This document shows, in pieces, positions 59,847-64,000 of a stretch of 64,000 nucleotides of DNA. Within the stretch, counting starts at the first letter, position 1. Every line of letters begins with the position of its first letter. A program made the position numbers and the translations under genes. The stretch lies in assembly GCA_032207245.1 (NCBI GenBank), contig CM063501.1, positions 62,548,901 to 62,612,900 of the forward strand, in the 5' to 3' direction. The notes below the pieces were generated by a model. It had not been told where the DNA came from, ran no database searches, and worked only from the letters and a program-made list of their open reading frames with translations. Source of the stretch: Pardosa pseudoannulata. Lineage: Eukaryota; Arthropoda; Arachnida; Araneae; Lycosidae.

Positions 59847-61800
59847 TACGTACGTATGTATATACATACGTATGCTTACACATACTTCGTGTGTGTGCAA
59901 AAATACATTATTCATTTATTCAGATGAATTTTTTCCCTATAACTGAAATATGACTAACTTGTTTGTACATTTGAGATAGCTTGAATGTTAAAAGTAATAT
60001 AATCCTATTTATTAGCATAGCAACTTACATAAAAGCATTAGAAATTATCAAGTCCGATTTAGATGATTACCTTCAATAGAATTAATGTATTTAGGAGATT
60101 ATTCGAAATTTTTCAAAGAAGCGAGCAAGGTAAGACGGAAAAAATACCTTTAACTATCTCAAAGTTTATCAAATAGCATCATCGCCACTTGTTGGGACCA
60201 ATTAGTTTTATTTTTTGTTCTACTTTAACATGCCTTGCGTGTGTTAATGAGCACTGGAGAAGTATTAATTAGCAATGGATTAAATGATACTGGCAAAGTA
60301 TAAATAATACTTTTTTGTATTATTTAAATCTAAAAAGATTGTCACGAGTATTCTTTAACTGAAAAGTTTTATCAAGCAAAAATGTTAGCAATTAATTTGA
60401 TTATTTCAGCTTTTTAAAAATATATTTCTCTATGTAAATAATTACAAACTCTTATTTTTTGAATTAAGAGTATTCTAAGGATATTTGTTAATACAAACAA
60501 TGCTGTTATTACTGGAATTTCATCGTTTATTTGGTATTAATTTCATATTTTCAGAATTAATTTAGTCTACAAACATCAATGATATAATTCAATCATAAAA
60601 TTCTCTCACGTCTTTAAAAAAACTTCTTCCAGTTTTTAATAAAATATCCCCTGTTAAGAACTTGTAAATCGTGCAAGTAAAATATTTTTGTATTGCGTTT
60701 ATAATTTATAAAAATAAGCGTGGAGTTTGATTTTGATTTTTGTTTATTATTCCATAACAGTTCAACGTTTTAAACTTTTAAATATATGTGTAATTAGTGA
60801 AAAATTGCTTCTATTAAAACTGCATAAAATATGATGCAGCGTACAGTGTCTGATAACTTTATTATGCACTATTATCGGTAGAATGTTTATTTTTAAGTGA
60901 ACGAAAGCACTGTAAACGCCCTCCTGCATCCAAAAATATTTCATGAAAAAATATAGGTGTAATTAATTTTTAAAGTTTAAGTTAAAAATATCCCTGGAAA
61001 ACGAAAAAAATTGGCTTAGAAACTGTGGATTTGCAAGAATTCGTTATGTTTTTTATCACATACCTGGAAAGAAGTATGTATTAGGAGATACTTATAGACT
61101 GTATATCAAAGATTTTTTTCCTTCCTTTTCTTAATTTGACTAGAAAGTTCTAATTCTAAGGCTAAGACAACTTACAGTATGTTGCTTTGTTAGAAAAATA
61201 CTCATACCGCATGTAAAATAAAATAGAAACAGGCAAAATTAAGTATTGCTTTTCTTTAATCGGATTTTACAGAATATTTTTAAATGATATTAAAAATGGA
61301 AGAAGAATATTTATCAGTGTGAAATTTTTAGATGATTGCGTTTAAAGTAGTTTAAAAATTTAGTATCATGGTGCAAAAATAAAAAAAAAGTTTAACATTA
61401 ATTTTAAGTTTGCGTTCCACGAAAACAAATTGAAACCTGGAACCAAATTTAGAAGCACATTTATATTTTAGTGCAAAGTAATACTTATAAATTTTGATGT
61501 ATGTCGGCCAGAAAATAATCAAAATAAATGTTATTGTCGAGTGGCATTGCATAGGTTAAACAAAATTCGGGTCTCGGATTTTATTTTCTCTCTCTCTCTC
61601 TCTTTTTTGTGAACTTTTTAAATTCTAAAATATAAAATAGAGAGGATTTAGGCTGAAGATCTCAGACTAATAAAATTGAAAGTACTACATGCTTTTTAAT
61701 GTCGAGTATTACAAATATTCATTTCATTTTGTGAGTTGTCTTAAAAAATGTCAATGAATTCATCTATAATAATATTTTGACTATAATCTGAACTGTGTGT
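59847..61800. other. AT-rich gene-free DNA
   Basis: Contains a (CT)n run at 61588-61603; no gene or transposon protein recognised. Confidence 0.45.
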
Positions 61801-61949
61801 GAAACATTTTTGTAACATTTGTATAAATGTTGTCAATTTGTTGATGTTGCATAGTTATAAATGTCACGAGAGCAGTGAAGTAATCTTGAGTTTAGTTCCC
61901 ATATTAAACTTTCTTTCTAACCTTTCCAGGACTAGCCTAAACTGTATGT
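61801..61949 (+). repeat. Diverged copy of the 63-kb repeat, left of the LTR
   Basis: ATAGTTATAAATGTCACGAG, TGAGTTTAGTTCCCATATTA parallels ACAGTTGTTAATGTCATGAG, TTTGAGTTCCCAATTAGA at 63042-63100. Homology fades before the LTR. Confidence 0.6.
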
Positions 61950-62980
61950 TGTAACGTACTGGAGATATGGTAGGCGAAGCCGTCAATGAAACAGGCTAGA
62001 AAACTGTTTAATCTAGACTAAATGTTTTATTCAGGTGAATAAATTATGTACAGCTATGTACATATTCAGTAGATTTCTAAATATTCTGGGATCTCGTGCT
62101 GAGATGACATTCACACAATAAGGATGCGTGGGTACCGGATACAGTATGGCTAGGGCTTCTAATCACTGGAATTGTTCTCTAATTAGTGTCGGTAATAAAC
62201 GCTGACACTATCACCTCCGGGCTGAGGATTAGTACAGTCGGCTTTCACACCAAGGTTCGAAAGTTCAGAGTGCGTATCACGCTGGGGTTCGTGAAGGAAA
62301 ACTCGGGATGCAAGACGATCCTAATTGAGAGCAAGGGTCACTCTCGGCTATCTACTTCTATGCACGAAGTAAAAAAAATAGCAAAATAACGGGAATGGGA
62401 TTCCCAAGTCGAAGATCAACTTCTTAGCAAACAGAGACGCTGGCGGTCTCTAAACAAGCAAACTCCAGAATCGGATATACGAGCGGTTCCTCTCGAGCTA
62501 CAAAGCTACTCCCAGGAAGATGCCTCAAGAAGAAAAAAACCCGTCTTGGCACCACCACTCTTCTTTTATAGCGGTCCCGGTTCCTCTTACGCGATTCTTC
62601 GGGAACTTCCAGAAGCAGGATGGTGCAATCTTGCGGTCACTTCCCGCCTGAATCAGTTGTTTCGTTTCCATATGTGGTCGAAAAGCCGTCTTCAAATCAG
62701 CCGACCCAAACAACTTAATTGCCTTTTTCGCTACCGCTAATGGGCGCACATGGCACTGTAATTATTTACAATCATTTCACAGAGTCTTTTCACTCAACAG
62801 TCTCACAAAGCCTCAGACGCGATGCCTCCCGCACACGGAGAGTTTTCAATTAAGTCCGAGCCTAGTGTACACGTATATTGTTAGACCACCCGTTTCTACC
62901 TGCCGCTAACCGTAACTGTCCGCGGCGAAAGTTCACCTTCGGGCTCCTCGTTCTTTAGGGTCATGTAACGGATCGTTACA
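61950..62980 (-). mobile_element. Solo LTR, family B (1,031 bp)
   Basis: Begins TGTAACG and ends CGTTACA, a 7-bp inverted terminus. A perfect 4-bp target duplication, atgt, is at 61946-61949 and 62981-62984. On the minus strand it has a TATA box (TATAAAAG, 62563-62570) and, well downstream, AATAAA (62026-62031), giving U3-R-U5 on that strand. The inside is GC-richer than the surroundings. The 1-kb length and 4-bp duplication suit Ty3/gypsy elements, but no coding region remains to confirm this. Confidence 0.88.
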
Positions 62981-63073
62981 ATGTGTACCATTTTTTAACA
63001 TTTGTGTGAATTTTATACAGTCAACGTGTGAGTGAATTGCACAGTTGTTAATGTCATGAGAGTAAGCGAAACT

Positions 63074-63885
63074 ATGTTCATTTGAGTTCCCAATTAGACA
63101 AGGGAGGGTCAAAGGAGTGTCTTCGACATAAAATTCTTCCAGCATATTTCCAAAAGTTTTATGTGCAATGTATGTAAATTTTCTGTCCATTCAACACATT
63201 TTCCAGCTGTCGCCAGCAATTTGGCACAGTTTTCCCCCCGATTTAACAGTTAAATCCGCTGACTAATTTCCTTGTCCCTTGGGAAAATTCTATCTGTCTC
63301 ACTCTGGGGTACACCTCTGTTACAGCAAAGGGTTTTCGTATCATTCTCTTGTCTGCCGTTGACAGGCAAATATGTCTTTTTAATATCTCCTCGATAAAGA
63401 ACTAAGTTCTCAGAATTCCGTGTTCTCTTTCAATAGAGCCATGCTTTATACTTAAGTTATTTGCATAGGCTTCTCCTTGCCCGATGTTCATTTGAGTTCC
63501 CAATTAGATAAACGAGTGTCAAAGGAGTGTCTTCGACATAAAATTCGTCCAGCACATTTCCCAACGATTTCTCTGTAATATATGTAAATTTTCTGTCCTT
63601 TCAACACATTTTCCAGCTGTCGGCAAATGGCTCAGTTTTACCCTGATCTAACAATTAAATTTGATGACTAATTTTCTTGTCCCTTGGGAAAATTTTATCT
63701 GTCTCTCGGGTACACCTCTGTTTCAGCAAAGTGTTTTTCATATTATTCTCTTGTCTGTCATTGACTGGCAAATATGTCTTTTTAATATCTCCTCGATAAA
63801 GAACTAAGTTCTCAGAATTCCGTGTTCTCTTTCAATAGAGCCATGCTTTATACTTAAGTTATTTGCATAGGCTTCTCCTTTCCCA
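63074..63885. repeat. Tandem duplication, 410-bp period
   Basis: ATGTTCATTTGAGTTCCCAA starts at 63074 and 63484. Both units continue with GTCAAAGGAGTGTCTTCGAC, CATTTTCCAGCTGTCG, TTGTCCCTTGGGAAAATT, GGTACACCTCTGTT and AAGAACTAAGTTCTCAGAAT to TTTGCATAGGCTTCTCCTT. The last ~130 bp of the two units are almost identical, whereas the middles have diverged by substitutions and small indels. The same family occurs at 20.5 kb and, in part, at 61.8 kb. Confidence 0.93.
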
Positions 63886-64000
63886 GTAGCCCGGGAAAGT
63901 AGAAAGATTAGGGGTATAATTTGATGTAACCGGCAGTTTAAATCACGTGGTTACACACACACATACATATATAAATAACATGAAGGAGTGTGGATTTTTT
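63886..64000. other. Window end, CA-rich simple sequence
   Basis: Short ACACACACAC run near 63952; no feature recognised. Confidence 0.4.

Overview
This is an AT-rich eukaryotic window with introns, dinucleotide microsatellites, a tRNA-derived SINE family and several classes of degraded transposon. The only gene I recognise firmly is a voltage-gated proton channel (Hv1/HVCN1) with arthropod-like divergence. The repeat types and the low, intron-interrupted coding density fit an arthropod, perhaps a chelicerate such as a spider. That placement is inference; no marker in the window fixes the species.

Layout. 0.3-1.25 kb holds a broken Tc1-type transposase (minus strand). 3.67-7.01 kb holds the last three coding exons of Hv1 (plus strand); upstream exons lie before the window or were not recognised. 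7-16.3 kb is AT-rich and gene-free, with TA arrays, one SINE and a hAT-type MITE with an 8-bp target duplication. 16.3-20.3 kb contains a BEL/Pao fragment, a higher-order satellite (five ~150-bp monomers per ~757-bp unit) and a short LTR. 20.3-25 kb is low-complexity DNA with a long-TIR MITE next to a ~275-bp TA array. 25-27.1 kb is a Ty1/copia relic split by a LINE fragment with a 14-bp target duplication. At 27.43-27.65 kb (minus strand) there is an unidentified but well-formed terminal coding exon with splice acceptor and poly(A) signal.

27.9-29.7 kb is a hAT element with a BED finger and a broken transposase. 29.8-33.5 kb has SINE relics, a jockey-like reverse transcriptase relic and foldbacks. 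33.5-47.5 kb has a piggyBac-like MITE, a coding-like minisatellite, a solo LTR with a perfect 5-bp duplication, an RTE-like LINE interrupted by a SINE with a perfect 13-bp duplication, and a gypsy-type LTR with a polypurine tract. 48.3-49.3 kb is a satellite made partly from the SINE 3' half. 50.3-64 kb has a MITE with reiterated GGGGCAGGTTGGGACA-like motifs, a second solo LTR of the 39.6-kb family, Tc1 and piggyBac relics, a fourth well-preserved SINE, a non-autonomous hAT, a 709-bp near-perfect palindrome, a mariner transposase tail, and a 1,031-bp solo LTR inside a tandemly repeated family.

No operon-like co-operation is seen. The window is a record of repeated transposon insertion around one recognisable host gene and one possible host exon. 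Coordinates of repeat edges come from reading by eye; those with target-site duplications are the most secure.
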